64,000 nt of DNA from Arthrobacter globiformis. Lineage in GTDB: Bacteria > Actinomycetota > Actinomycetes > Actinomycetales > Micrococcaceae. Both the position numbers and the translations under genes were made by a program. The stretch lies in assembly GCF_030817195.1 (NCBI RefSeq), contig NZ_JAUSYZ010000001.1:186001-250000 (forward strand), given 5' to 3'. Positions 7,827-16,258 of this stretch are shown here, in pieces. A model generated the notes under the pieces. That model had not been told where the DNA came from and made no database searches. It saw nothing but the letters and a program-made list of their open reading frames with translations. Position 1 is the first letter of the stretch. Each line of letters starts with the position of its first letter.

Positions 7827-8132
7827 TTACTCAGCAACAACCTTCTGCTCTTCGGGGCGGATGATCTTGGTGCGCATGATGGTCTCGTTGAGACCCAGCT
7901 GGCGGTCAAGTTCCTTGGCGGTAGCCGGCGTCGCGGTGAAGTTCACCACGGCGTAGATACCTTCGGACTTCTTCTTGATGTCGTAAGCCAGACGGCGACG
8001 GCCCCAGATGTCAACCTTTTCGATGGTTCCACCATCGTTGGTGATGACGTTCAGGAACTTCTGAAGCGACGGCTCTACGGTACGCTCTTCGACCTCGGGG
8101 TCGATGATTACCATCAATTCGTAAGGACGCAT
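7827..8132 (-). CDS. rpsF: 30S ribosomal protein S6
   Basis: 101 aa starting MRPYELMVIIDPEVEE. The ATG at 8132 is preceded by AAAGGAGGTGG about 11 nt upstream; an in-frame GTG at 8144 overlaps that ribosome-binding site and is rejected. S6 binds S18 on the platform of the small subunit, and rpsR is two genes downstream. It is the first gene of the rpsF-ssb-rpsR-rplI operon. Confidence 0.96.
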   Translation of the reverse strand: MRPYELMVIIDPEVEERTVEPSLQKFLNVITNDGGTIEKVDIWGRRRLAYDIKKKSEGIYAVVNFTATPATAKELDRQLGLNETIMRTKIIRPEEQKVVAE

Positions 8133-8343
8133 ATGTGAACCCACCTCCTTTGGGCTAAGCGGTTACGGTATTTCCGTAACAGGAGGTTCATTTGCGATGC
8201 CGTGCAGGCCCGCGTCCAAAAATGGACCAGGGCGCAGCACAGACTTCACTATCTTAGTGCATCGCGGCGGAATTCCGCGATTCGGACAGCTCCAAGGCTA
8301 CTGGCCCCGATGGAGGGCCGGAAGCGGCGGGCCGCCTATGTGG

Positions 8344-8365
8344 AAAACCGCGCAGAAAGCCGCGG
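8344..8365 (-). terminator. Short GC hairpin with T-run (minus strand)
   Basis: On the minus strand CCGCG (from 8365), an 8-nt loop and CGCGG are followed by TTTT (8347-8344), immediately past the stop of the 834-aa membrane protein gene. Confidence 0.55.
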
Positions 8366-8367
8366 CA

Positions 8368-10872
8368 TCAGAACCTGGACAGGGTCACCAGCACCTTGCC
8401 CGACTCGACCGACACGTTGCCCCTGACATAGAACTGGACCTTGTCCGTCTCCTTCTCCCACTCGGGATTCGCCTTGCTGAAGGAGGCATTCCGCTCGTAG
8501 CTCACCGTGGCCCCGCCGGCCTTGCCTCCGCTGAGCCGCCAAGTGCCATCAAACGACCGGGTAAGCCCGTAGTCGGCGTCGGCGGTGACCGACCACTTCA
8601 CGTTCCGGACATCGTCGAAGGCAAACCCTGAGAACGGGCAACCCTCCGGTTCGATGTCGGTGGATTTCTCGCACGCGTCCAGCGCGGCGGCTACCTGCCG
8701 GGACGTTTCCGCCACCAGCGCATCCGACGCCTTGACGGTAAGCCTGGCCATTTCGGGCGCCTGCAGGAGCGCCCCGGCCGAGACCATCACCTGCTGGTCC
8801 TCGACCGAGAGGTACTTCTCGCTGTCGGGAAGTCCTACCGAGTAGGATCCGGGAAACGCCGGGAGACTGATGTTTGTGCCAAAAGCAGTGGCCTCATTTT
8901 GACCCGCGGTGACAGTTATTCCGTTGACCGAGACGGCAGCCAGGGGAGCATCGGCGGAGATGATGACATGCTGAAGAGGGAACGCCTCAAGTTTCCAGTG
9001 GTCGTCCAAAAGCTCGGGCCGGTTCTTGACGAGGGCGAACGTCTGCTCGTACTTGCGCCCGCCCTGCCTCAGTTCAGCACGGACCTGCGCAGACTCACCG
9101 GAAACCTTGGTGGAAATAATCGAGAAGCCGTCGATGCGGTTGGCTGCGGCGCCGAGAACCTCATTCGTCAGGAGGGACCGCTCCTCGTTGGGCACGTCGG
9201 GATCCAGTATTTCCAGGGCCTTGCGCGCATCGCCGTCCACGAGTGCCTGGGCGTAGTCCTTCACAGGCTGGTCCGGGCCGGGTTTGACCGCATTGACCGT
9301 CACCACCGACCCGACGGCCAGCACCATGACCACACCGACGACGACGGCCGTCACCAGCAGGCGCTTCCTGCCCTTAGCCGTAAGCTGCCGTCCAGCGGGT
9401 GCGGTTGCGGGACCGGCTACACCCGGTTGGCTTTCCCCAGTCGGCTGATTCGCAACCCCGCCGCCTGCTGCCGGGCCGGGATAGACGGTGCCCGGATAGC
9501 CCTGAGGCCTTGCAGGGAGGACACGGACCAGCCGCTGCAGCCGGGCCGGCACCACCGGCACCACGTAGGGCGCCAGGAAGCGTGCCGAAACTTCGACCAG
9601 CAGCCCCCAGCCGAGGAAGACGGCCGGCGACCACCACGCCGGTGCCAGGACATATTGCCCGGCAGCGAGTCCCGGCGCGTCAAAGTCGGCGCGGACGGTC
9701 AGGAGAGGCAGCAGCAGCAGTCCCAGAAAGAAGAATCCGGCGGGAACGGGCACCCATGACCGGAAGTCACCGTTTGGGACCTGTCCCCTGCGCAGCAGAA
9801 CGCAAAGGCCGGAAATAACCGTGCACACCAAGGCCAGTGCCAGCGCCGCCCACGCAGCGCCAGCGAGGTCCGTGCCGGCTGCGTCAGCACCGAAGCCGTA
9901 AATGGTCTGGTCCTCGTTCGGGTTCTGCTGCGCCGCGAAAATCTGCGTCGTCTCTGACAGCACGTGGAGGCCTCCGAGATGGCCGGCCACAAGGCCATAA
10001 CCCGCCGCGTTGCCCATCAGCAGCGGACCGGATAACAGGGCCGCCCAGCCGCCGGAGACGGCGGCAGTGATCCACGCCGCCGGGACGGCGATGACCGAAA
10101 ACACTGCCGCGTGTACAGCGATGACGGCCAGCGGCAGGTTCAGTCTGCCGCGCAGCAGTGATGCACCACCGTACGCCGCGCGCCGCGAATATGTAGCGTT
10201 CCGGGACAGCGCAGACAGCCCGGCAGCAAGAAGGAAGGCCACAACGACTGACCATCCGCCGGCTGCTGAAATGGGATCGACGCTGAATCCGCCTCCGCCG
10301 GGAAACCGGACGGCAGCGGCTGCGGCCACACCGTTGACCAGCAGCGCGAAAACCGCGCCGCTGACTGCGGACTGAAGCAGGAGCTGCGGACGGCCGGCGG
10401 AAGGAAACCGCAGTTCTGCCAAGCGGCTGGCCAGACAGATGCCCACAGCGCTGACCAGCAGCACCGACAACGGGACCGCATAAATGTGGCCCTCACCCCG
10501 GACAGACCCAAGAAAGGGCACCACACCTGACACGGCGGTACCCGCGCTGCCCAAATGCGCCATGGCCACCAGTTGGGCGGCCAATTGGCCCAGCTGGGAC
10601 CAGCCGTCCGGTGCCTGCTCCGCGGCAATTGCTCCGCCCAGTGCGGGTATCTGGTTGCCCTGGCTGGCGGCAATGCCGGCGAGTGACAGGACCACGGTTG
10701 CGAGGCTGAACGTGTACACCGCGACGTAGGAGGCAACCGCAGCGGCAGCGCCGGTCCAAAGCAGGCGGAAATCGAAGAATGAATTGCCCGTTTGCGGGCC
10801 GGGAGGTGTTCCAGGTTGATGCGCCGGAAGATCGGGCACGGCAGGCGTGGAAACAGGTGGTTGTTGCGACAT
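8368..10872 (-). CDS. Large membrane protein with extracytoplasmic C-terminal half, function unknown
   Basis: 834 aa in two parts. Residues about 35-440 hold many hydrophobic helices, as in an integral membrane protein. A proline/glycine linker follows, then one more transmembrane helix near 505-530 (RKRLLVTAVVVGVVMVLAVGSVVTVNAV). The last 300 residues look extracytoplasmic: an NTF2/DUF4878-like segment (YAQALVDGDARKALEILDP), then an Ig-like or PEGA-like beta region ('APLAAVSVNGITV..', 'PAFPGSYSVGLPDSEKYL') and a Cys pair near 710-720 that could form a disulphide. I do not recognise a family over the full length. It is a single gene, divergent from the UPF0060 gene. Confidence 0.75.
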   Translation of the reverse strand: MSQQPPVSTPAVPDLPAHQPGTPPGPQTGNSFFDFRLLWTGAAAAVASYVAVYTFSLATVVLSLAGIAASQGNQIPALGGAIAAEQAPDGWSQLGQLAAQLVAMAHLGSAGTAVSGVVPFLGSVRGEGHIYAVPLSVLLVSAVGICLASRLAELRFPSAGRPQLLLQSAVSGAVFALLVNGVAAAAAVRFPGGGGFSVDPISAAGGWSVVVAFLLAAGLSALSRNATYSRRAAYGGASLLRGRLNLPLAVIAVHAAVFSVIAVPAAWITAAVSGGWAALLSGPLLMGNAAGYGLVAGHLGGLHVLSETTQIFAAQQNPNEDQTIYGFGADAAGTDLAGAAWAALALALVCTVISGLCVLLRRGQVPNGDFRSWVPVPAGFFFLGLLLLPLLTVRADFDAPGLAAGQYVLAPAWWSPAVFLGWGLLVEVSARFLAPYVVPVVPARLQRLVRVLPARPQGYPGTVYPGPAAGGGVANQPTGESQPGVAGPATAPAGRQLTAKGRKRLLVTAVVVGVVMVLAVGSVVTVNAVKPGPDQPVKDYAQALVDGDARKALEILDPDVPNEERSLLTNEVLGAAANRIDGFSIISTKVSGESAQVRAELRQGGRKYEQTFALVKNRPELLDDHWKLEAFPLQHVIISADAPLAAVSVNGITVTAGQNEATAFGTNISLPAFPGSYSVGLPDSEKYLSVEDQQVMVSAGALLQAPEMARLTVKASDALVAETSRQVAAALDACEKSTDIEPEGCPFSGFAFDDVRNVKWSVTADADYGLTRSFDGTWRLSGGKAGGATVSYERNASFSKANPEWEKETDKVQFYVRGNVSVESGKVLVTLSRF

Positions 10873-10986
10873 TTTCCCCAGATTTCTGTCGGACTCTCAC
10901 TGATGCTGTGAATCTAGGGGGAATCCGGCGCCGGCGCCAGTCATATGGCCCGGCTGTGGACAACTCCGGCCGGGAATACTGGAGCC

Positions 10987-11322
10987 ATGACGATTCTGAA
11001 ATCCGTGTTCCTCTTCACCCTGGCTGCCGTGGCGGAGATCGGCGGAGCCTGGCTGATCTGGCAGGCCGTGCGGGAGGACAAGGCGTGGTGGTGGGCCGGA
11101 CTCGGCATTGTGGCGCTGGGGCTTTACGGCTTCGTGGCCGCTTTCCAGCCGGACGCGCACTTTGGCCGTGTCCTGGCGGCGTATGGCGGGGTGTTCATTG
11201 TCGGTTCCCTGGCCTGGGGCATGCTTCTTGACGGGTTCCGGCCCGACCGCTGGGACCTCATCGGGGCCACAGTCTGCCTCGTTGGCGTCGCCGTCATCAT
11301 GTTCGCCCCAAGGCAGGGCTGA
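10987..11322 (+). CDS. UPF0060 (YnfA-like) small membrane protein
   Basis: 111 aa with four hydrophobic helices. Conserved family features are visible: 'AEIGGAWLIWQAVREDKAWWWAGLG', 'GRVLAAYGGVFIVGSLAWGMLLDGFRPDRWDLIGA'. YnfA is a small-multidrug-resistance-like protein; a transport role is possible but unproven for most members. The ATG at 10987 follows GGAG at close spacing. An inverted repeat downstream separates it from the convergent permease gene. Confidence 0.9.
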   Translation: MTILKSVFLFTLAAVAEIGGAWLIWQAVREDKAWWWAGLGIVALGLYGFVAAFQPDAHFGRVLAAYGGVFIVGSLAWGMLLDGFRPDRWDLIGATVCLVGVAVIMFAPRQG

Positions 11323-11335
11323 CCGCCCAATGGAA

Positions 11336-11381
11336 AACCATCTGCCCGGTCAGGCCGTAACGGCCAACCGGGCAGATGGTT
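11336..11381. terminator. Bidirectional hairpin between convergent genes
   Basis: AACCATCTGCCCGGT (11336-11350) pairs with ACCGGGCAGATGGTT (11367-11381) as a perfect 15-bp stem; the loop holds a smaller GGCCGTTACGGCC-like hairpin. It separates the UPF0060 gene from the permease gene. Confidence 0.75.
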
Positions 11382-11415
11382 CAGAAAAGGTGGTTCCAAG
11401 AGATGCGGAGCCGGA

Positions 11416-12846
11416 CTACGACGCCGGGCCGGACCCCACGCGTGCCTCCGCGGTTTCGGGGGACGTTTCGGAGGTGGCCTGCACCTCAGCCCGGCCCGGG
11501 CCGCCCTTGCGGTAGCGCCACACACCGATGCCGACCACCACGACGGCCAGAGCAACGGAGAGCAGGAGCGACTCGCGGGTGGTATCCAGGATGACCATGC
11601 CGATGATGAGCGCCACGATGCTGCCGATGGCCAGCCAGGTGAGGTAGGGGAAGAACCACATCTTCAGCGTCAGGTCCTTGGCCGCCGCCCCCATCCGGCG
11701 GCGCAGCACCAGCTGCGACGCTGCAATGACCAGCCAGACAAAGAGCGCGATGGCCCCGGAGGTGTTCACCAGGAACAGGAAAACCGTGTCCGGGGCGATG
11801 TAGTTCAGTCCCACGGTGATGAAGCCGACCACGGTGGATGCAAGCACTGCTGCGGCGGGCACCCCGCGCTTGGAGATGCGGGTCCAGGACTTCGGGGCAT
11901 CCCCGCGCTGCGAGAGCGAGAACAGCATGCGGCTGGCCGTGTAGAGGCCCGAGTTCAGGCAGGAGAGCACCGAGGTCAGCACCACGACGTCCATGATGGT
12001 GCCCGCGCCGGGGATACCAAAGAGTTCAATGACCGCGACGTAGGGGCTCTTGGCAACGTTGGCGGAGTTCCAGGGCAGCAGCGTGACAACAATCGCGATG
12101 GAGCCGATGTAGAAGACGAGGATGCGCCAGACGGTGGACTTCACGGCCTTCTTGACCGCTTCAACAGGGTTTTCGGATTCACCGGCTGCGATGGTGGCGA
12201 TCTCGGCCCCGAAGAACGCGAAGACCACCACGAGGATTCCGGCCAGGACGGCTCCCGGGCCGTTGGGGAGAAAGCCGCCGTTGCCCGTCAGGTTGCTCAG
12301 GCCAGGCGCCGGGACGCCCGGAACCAGGCCGAGGATCGCCGCCACACCGAAGAGGAGGAACAGGATGATGGCCGTGACCTTGATGGAGGCGAACCAGAAC
12401 TCGAACTCCCCGTAGGACTTCACCGAGCCGAGGTTGGTCAGCGTGAGCAGGACCATGAGCACCAGCGCCCAGACCCACTGGTCGATGCCGGGCACCCAGC
12501 GGTGCATGATGGCCGCGCCGGCGGTCGCCTCGATGCCCAGGACGATGATCCAGAACCACGCATAGAGCCAGCCGATACTGAAGCCCGCCCAGCGGCCCAG
12601 CGCCTTGTCCGCGTAGGTGGAGAAGGAACCCGTTTCGGGGTTCGCGGCCGCCATCTCGCCAAGCATCCGCATGACCAAAATGACCACGATGCCTGCGGCC
12701 ATGTAGGCCAGCAGGATGCCGGGACCGGCCTGCTGGATGGCCGCGCCGGAGCCGACGAACAGGCCGGCGCCGATGACGCCCGCAATGGCGATCATCGACA
12801 GGTGCCGGGGTTTTAGGGATTTCGACAGTTGTTGGTCAGCGTGCAT
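11416..12846 (-). CDS. APC-superfamily amino-acid permease (GabP/AnsP type)
   Basis: 476 aa, 12 predicted transmembrane helices. It starts MHADQQLSKSLKPRHLSMIAIAGVIGAGLFVGSG, the classic helix 1 of the amino acid transporter family, and has 'FFGAEIATIAAGESENP' and 'SVLSCLNSGLYTASRMLFSLSQRGDAPK', diagnostic of GabP/proline/aromatic permeases. It imports an amino acid or GABA by proton symport across the cytoplasmic membrane; the substrate cannot be told from sequence. The ATG at 12846 follows GAGGAT; the frame extends to 13020 without support. Confidence 0.88.
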   Translation of the reverse strand: MHADQQLSKSLKPRHLSMIAIAGVIGAGLFVGSGAAIQQAGPGILLAYMAAGIVVILVMRMLGEMAAANPETGSFSTYADKALGRWAGFSIGWLYAWFWIIVLGIEATAGAAIMHRWVPGIDQWVWALVLMVLLTLTNLGSVKSYGEFEFWFASIKVTAIILFLLFGVAAILGLVPGVPAPGLSNLTGNGGFLPNGPGAVLAGILVVVFAFFGAEIATIAAGESENPVEAVKKAVKSTVWRILVFYIGSIAIVVTLLPWNSANVAKSPYVAVIELFGIPGAGTIMDVVVLTSVLSCLNSGLYTASRMLFSLSQRGDAPKSWTRISKRGVPAAAVLASTVVGFITVGLNYIAPDTVFLFLVNTSGAIALFVWLVIAASQLVLRRRMGAAAKDLTLKMWFFPYLTWLAIGSIVALIIGMVILDTTRESLLLSVALAVVVVGIGVWRYRKGGPGRAEVQATSETSPETAEARVGSGPAS

Positions 12847-13083
12847 GGCTGCGCCATCCTCGTTTTGATTGCAGGTTTTGGGGCGGTGGCCGGGCGGCAG
12901 AGTCTGTGCCGGGGACCACACTGTGCGTTTCACACTAAGGGAGCCCGGGGCAGGTCCGGGCTGTGCAAAGACACAGTTTAGGGCACTCGAAAACAGGCGT
13001 ATTTCCAACCGGACACCCAAGAGAGCAACAAAGGTTTCCTCCAGGGCACTTTTGTAACAGGGTGGAAATCTGTCATCTACGCC

Positions 13084-14433
13084 CTAGGCGTGCGCTGCGG
13101 CTCCAAAGAACAGCTCCGTCACACGGGCAAGGCGGTGCGGATCCTCCACGCCGCAGAGCTCCCTTGCCGAGTGCATCGACAGGAGCGGGACACCCACGTC
13201 CACGGTCCTGATGCCCAGCCGGGTGGCCGTCAGCGGGCCGATCGTGGAACCGCACGGCATCACGTTGTTGGAGACAAACTCCTGGAAGGGAACCCCGGCC
13301 TCGCCGCACAGCCGCGCCCAGAGTGCAGCCCCGGCGGCGTCGGTGGCGTACCGCTGGTTGGCGTTAATCTTGAGCAGCGGTCCGCCGTTGAGGACGGGAC
13401 GGTTGACGGGGTCGTGCCGTTCGGCATAGTTGGGGTGGACGGCGTGGCCGGCGTCGGCAGAAACACAGAACGACGCCGCGAACGCCTGCCGCCGCTGGCT
13501 CGCCGAGGCGCCCAGCCCGTCCGAGATCCGGACCAGAATGTCTTCCAGGACCGGTCCGGACGCCCCGGACCGGGACGCCGAACCGATTTCTTCGTGATCG
13601 AAGGCGGCGAGCACCGCAATCGGTGCGGTTCCCCCGGAAGCCTCCGGGCCGCCGTCGGAAGCGTCAGCGTGCGCGATCAGCGCCGTGATCCCGGCGTGCG
13701 TGGCGGACAGGTTGTCCAGCCGCCCGGAGGCGAAGAACTCACTCCTGACCCCGAAAACCGCAGGCGGCTGCGTGTCCGCGATGACGACGTCGTACCCGCC
13801 GATCCGGGCCGGATCAAGAGGCGTGCCGTCAGCAGGCGTGCCCTCGCCGGACACCCGTTCGGCCAGCACCGCCAGCAGGTCCTCCCCGCCAGGATCGCCA
13901 AGCCCGAACACCGGGTTCATGTGCTGCTGTTTGTCGAGGGTGAGGCCATCATTCACGGCCCGGTCAAGGTGGATGGCCAGCTGCGGAAAGCGCAGCAGCG
14001 GACCGGTGGCGGTCAGGTGCTGCGTGCCGTCGAGCATCACGAGGCGCCCGGCCAGCTGCAGTTCCCGGTCCAGCCACGAGTTCAGCAGCGGACCGCCGTA
14101 GACCTCCACGCCCGCCTGTAGCCATCCGAAACGGCCCGTGGTCGGCTTGGGCTTGAGCTTAAACGACGGCGAGTCCGTGTGGGCGCCCAGGATGTTGAAG
14201 CCGGTGGTGGGTCCGGCACCTTTGGGCGTGACCCATCCGATGAGCGCACCGTCCCGGACGACGTAGAACTTGCCTGCCGTGGCCTCCCAGGGTTGCAGCT
14301 CGTCCAGGCCGGTGAAGCCGGCGTCCGCCAGACGCCGCGCGCCCTCGTGGGCGGCGTGAAAGCTCGACGGCGAAGCGCTGACGTAGTCGCCCAGGTCCCG
14401 GATGTGCTCTGCTGCGGAGGAATGGAGAGGCAT
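13084..14433 (-). CDS. apeB: M18 family aminopeptidase
   Basis: 449 aa. Metal-binding motifs of M18 peptidases are present: 'GAHTDSPSF' near residue 84, 'SWLDRELQLAGR' near 118, 'AAFDHEEIGS' near 276 and a C-terminal 'SMHSARELCG'. The enzyme is a cytoplasmic dinuclear-zinc aminopeptidase that removes N-terminal residues, acidic ones in the best-known members. The length agrees with bacterial DAP2-type members. It stands alone between the permease and the intradiol dioxygenase gene. Confidence 0.93.
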   Translation of the reverse strand: MPLHSSAAEHIRDLGDYVSASPSSFHAAHEGARRLADAGFTGLDELQPWEATAGKFYVVRDGALIGWVTPKGAGPTTGFNILGAHTDSPSFKLKPKPTTGRFGWLQAGVEVYGGPLLNSWLDRELQLAGRLVMLDGTQHLTATGPLLRFPQLAIHLDRAVNDGLTLDKQQHMNPVFGLGDPGGEDLLAVLAERVSGEGTPADGTPLDPARIGGYDVVIADTQPPAVFGVRSEFFASGRLDNLSATHAGITALIAHADASDGGPEASGGTAPIAVLAAFDHEEIGSASRSGASGPVLEDILVRISDGLGASASQRRQAFAASFCVSADAGHAVHPNYAERHDPVNRPVLNGGPLLKINANQRYATDAAGAALWARLCGEAGVPFQEFVSNNVMPCGSTIGPLTATRLGIRTVDVGVPLLSMHSARELCGVEDPHRLARVTELFFGAAAHA

Positions 14434-14454
14434 GGCTCCGAGTCTAGCGTTGCC

Positions 14455-15396
14455 CTAGATAGTGACGTTGAGCCCTGCCGTGTAGCCGCCGGAGACGGAT
14501 CCCGACATGGTGGCCAGCTGGTAGATGCCGCCGTCCTCGCCGAACACGTTGTCCGACCGCAGCGTGGTGTTGGGGAAATTCCGGGCGCTGGTTTCGTAGC
14601 CCGTGGAGGCGTAGACCTCGCGGCACGCGGCGTCGGTCATGGCTATCTGCGAGACAGCAAGGACCTGCCCAGCCGCCGTGGCGTTGTTCATGGACTCGAA
14701 CACCTCAAAGTGGATGTGCGGCCAGCGGCCGTTGTAGGCGCCCGGGTAGATGGTCTTGAAGGTGACCTGGCCGTTGGCGTCCGCCTCCTGCACGCCGCGC
14801 AGGAAGTTCTCGTTCTCCAGCCCCGAATCGTAGAGCGAGTACCGTCCCTCCTTGTCGCAGTGCCAGGCGTAGACGGCCGCGCCGGTCAGCGGGACGCAGC
14901 CATTGGCGTTGTCGAGCAGGGTAAGCGTGACGGTCAGAGGTACGCCGTCCGCCGTCGTGGTCGACGTGCCGAAGCTTGAGGTGATGTCCTGCCGGACCAC
15001 ACCGGAGGCTTCCAGGACGTTCGGTCCGTTGGAGCCGTCGCCAGGGTACGGCCCGGCCGTCTCCTGCGGGATCTCGACGCCGCATTCGGCGATCGCCCGG
15101 GTGACGGTGGGAGTCGAGGTAGCCGAGGCGGACGGCGCCGTCGTCGTTGCGGTGGCGGAAGCAGTGGCGGTTGCGGCAGCGGAAGCCGACGACGGCGACG
15201 GCGATCCTGATGGTGCCGATGATGACCCGCCGGGCGTGCACGCCGCCAGCGCGGCCGCCGTGCCGGCGCCGAGGAACATTCCCAGCGAACGTCGGGACAC
15301 CAGCGTGGACAGATCGAACTCGAGCCCGCGGTCATGGTTGGGATGCGGCTCGTGCCGGGGCTGGTGTCCGTCGGGTGTGCGTGGCGCAGTCGTCAT
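14455..15396 (-). CDS. Tat-exported lipoprotein with intradiol dioxygenase domain
   Basis: 313 aa. The N-terminus has a twin-arginine signal with lipobox (SRRSLGMFLGAGTAAALAAC), so the protein is probably folded in the cytoplasm and then anchored outside. After a Ser/Ala/Thr-rich linker (about residues 55-105) comes an intradiol ring-cleavage dioxygenase fold: 'ETAGPYPGDG', 'VYAWHCDKEGRYSLYD', 'YPGAYNGRWPHIHFEV'. The Tyr and His residues fit the Fe(III) site of protocatechuate/catechol dioxygenases. The substrate of exported members is unknown. The ATG at 15396 is preferred over a TTG at 15408. Confidence 0.85.
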   Translation of the reverse strand: MTTAPRTPDGHQPRHEPHPNHDRGLEFDLSTLVSRRSLGMFLGAGTAAALAACTPGGSSSAPSGSPSPSSASAAATATASATATTTAPSASATSTPTVTRAIAECGVEIPQETAGPYPGDGSNGPNVLEASGVVRQDITSSFGTSTTTADGVPLTVTLTLLDNANGCVPLTGAAVYAWHCDKEGRYSLYDSGLENENFLRGVQEADANGQVTFKTIYPGAYNGRWPHIHFEVFESMNNATAAGQVLAVSQIAMTDAACREVYASTGYETSARNFPNTTLRSDNVFGEDGGIYQLATMSGSVSGGYTAGLNVTI

Positions 15397-15480
15397 GGCA
15401 CCATCCAACTCCAGCCTGCTATGGCCTGCATAGGGCCCGGCTGTGTGGAAGCTGTGGAGCCTGTTTCAGCAATTGCCCGT

Positions 15481-16209
15481 TCAGTAGTCCGGGTTGCTCG
15501 GGGTCACCAGCCCGGTTTCGTAGGCGTACACCACGGCCTGGACGCGGTCACGGAGGTGCAGCTTGGTCAGGATCCGCCGCACATGTGTCTTCACGGTGGC
15601 CTCCGACAGGAAATAGCGGTGCGCGATCTCCGCATTGGAAAGCCCCTCGGACATCGCTTCCAGCATCTCGGTTTCGCGGGGAGTGAGGTCCTCCAGCAGC
15701 GGGTCGCGGGGAACAGGTGCCGCGGCCGGCGGGGACGCCGCGCCCGGACCGTCCAACGCGGAAACGGGTCCGGCACCGCGGACGTACGTCTCAAGAAGCC
15801 GCTGGGTCACCCGGGGCGCCACCACGGCGTCCCCGCTCGCCACCACCCGCACGGCCTGGACCAGTTCGGCGGGTGCCACATCCTTCAGCAGGAAGGCCGA
15901 GGCCCCGGCCTGAAGCCCGGCGAAGGCGTACTCGTCCAGGTCGAAAGTGGTCAGGATGATGATCCTGGCACGCGAACCTGAACTGGTGATGGCCCGGGTG
16001 GCCTCGATCCCGTCGAGCGTAGGCATCCGGACGTCCATGAGCACGACGTCGGGATCGAGGTGGCCCACCTGGCGGACGGCGTCGGCCCCATCGGAGGCCT
16101 CGCCCACCACCTCAAGTCCGTCCTCACCCTCCAGAATGAGCCGGAAACCCATCCGCAGCAGCGGCTGGTCATCCGCCAGCAGGACCCGGAGGCGTCCGGA
16201 TTCGTTCAT
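15481..16209 (-). CDS. NarL/LuxR-family response regulator
   Basis: 242 aa. The receiver domain (RLRVLLADDQPLLRMGFRLIL) has the acidic pair near 13-14 and phospho-acceptor Asp near 59 (DVVLMDVRMP). A Pro/Ala-rich linker leads to a C-terminal LuxR helix-turn-helix (LTPRETEMLEAMSEGLSNAEIAHRYFLSEATVKTHVRRIL). The ATG at 16209 is preceded by GGGGGA; an in-frame ATG at 16272 would overlap the kinase gene and add a non-conserved 21-residue start. It pairs with the histidine kinase immediately upstream and probably controls the adjacent ABC exporter. Confidence 0.92.
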   Translation of the reverse strand: MNESGRLRVLLADDQPLLRMGFRLILEGEDGLEVVGEASDGADAVRQVGHLDPDVVLMDVRMPTLDGIEATRAITSSGSRARIIILTTFDLDEYAFAGLQAGASAFLLKDVAPAELVQAVRVVASGDAVVAPRVTQRLLETYVRGAGPVSALDGPGAASPPAAAPVPRDPLLEDLTPRETEMLEAMSEGLSNAEIAHRYFLSEATVKTHVRRILTKLHLRDRVQAVVYAYETGLVTPSNPDY

Positions 16210-16258
16210 TTGTTCCCCCATTTGCCGTTCTCCGAGTTGCCGTCCCGCATCCTGCCGG

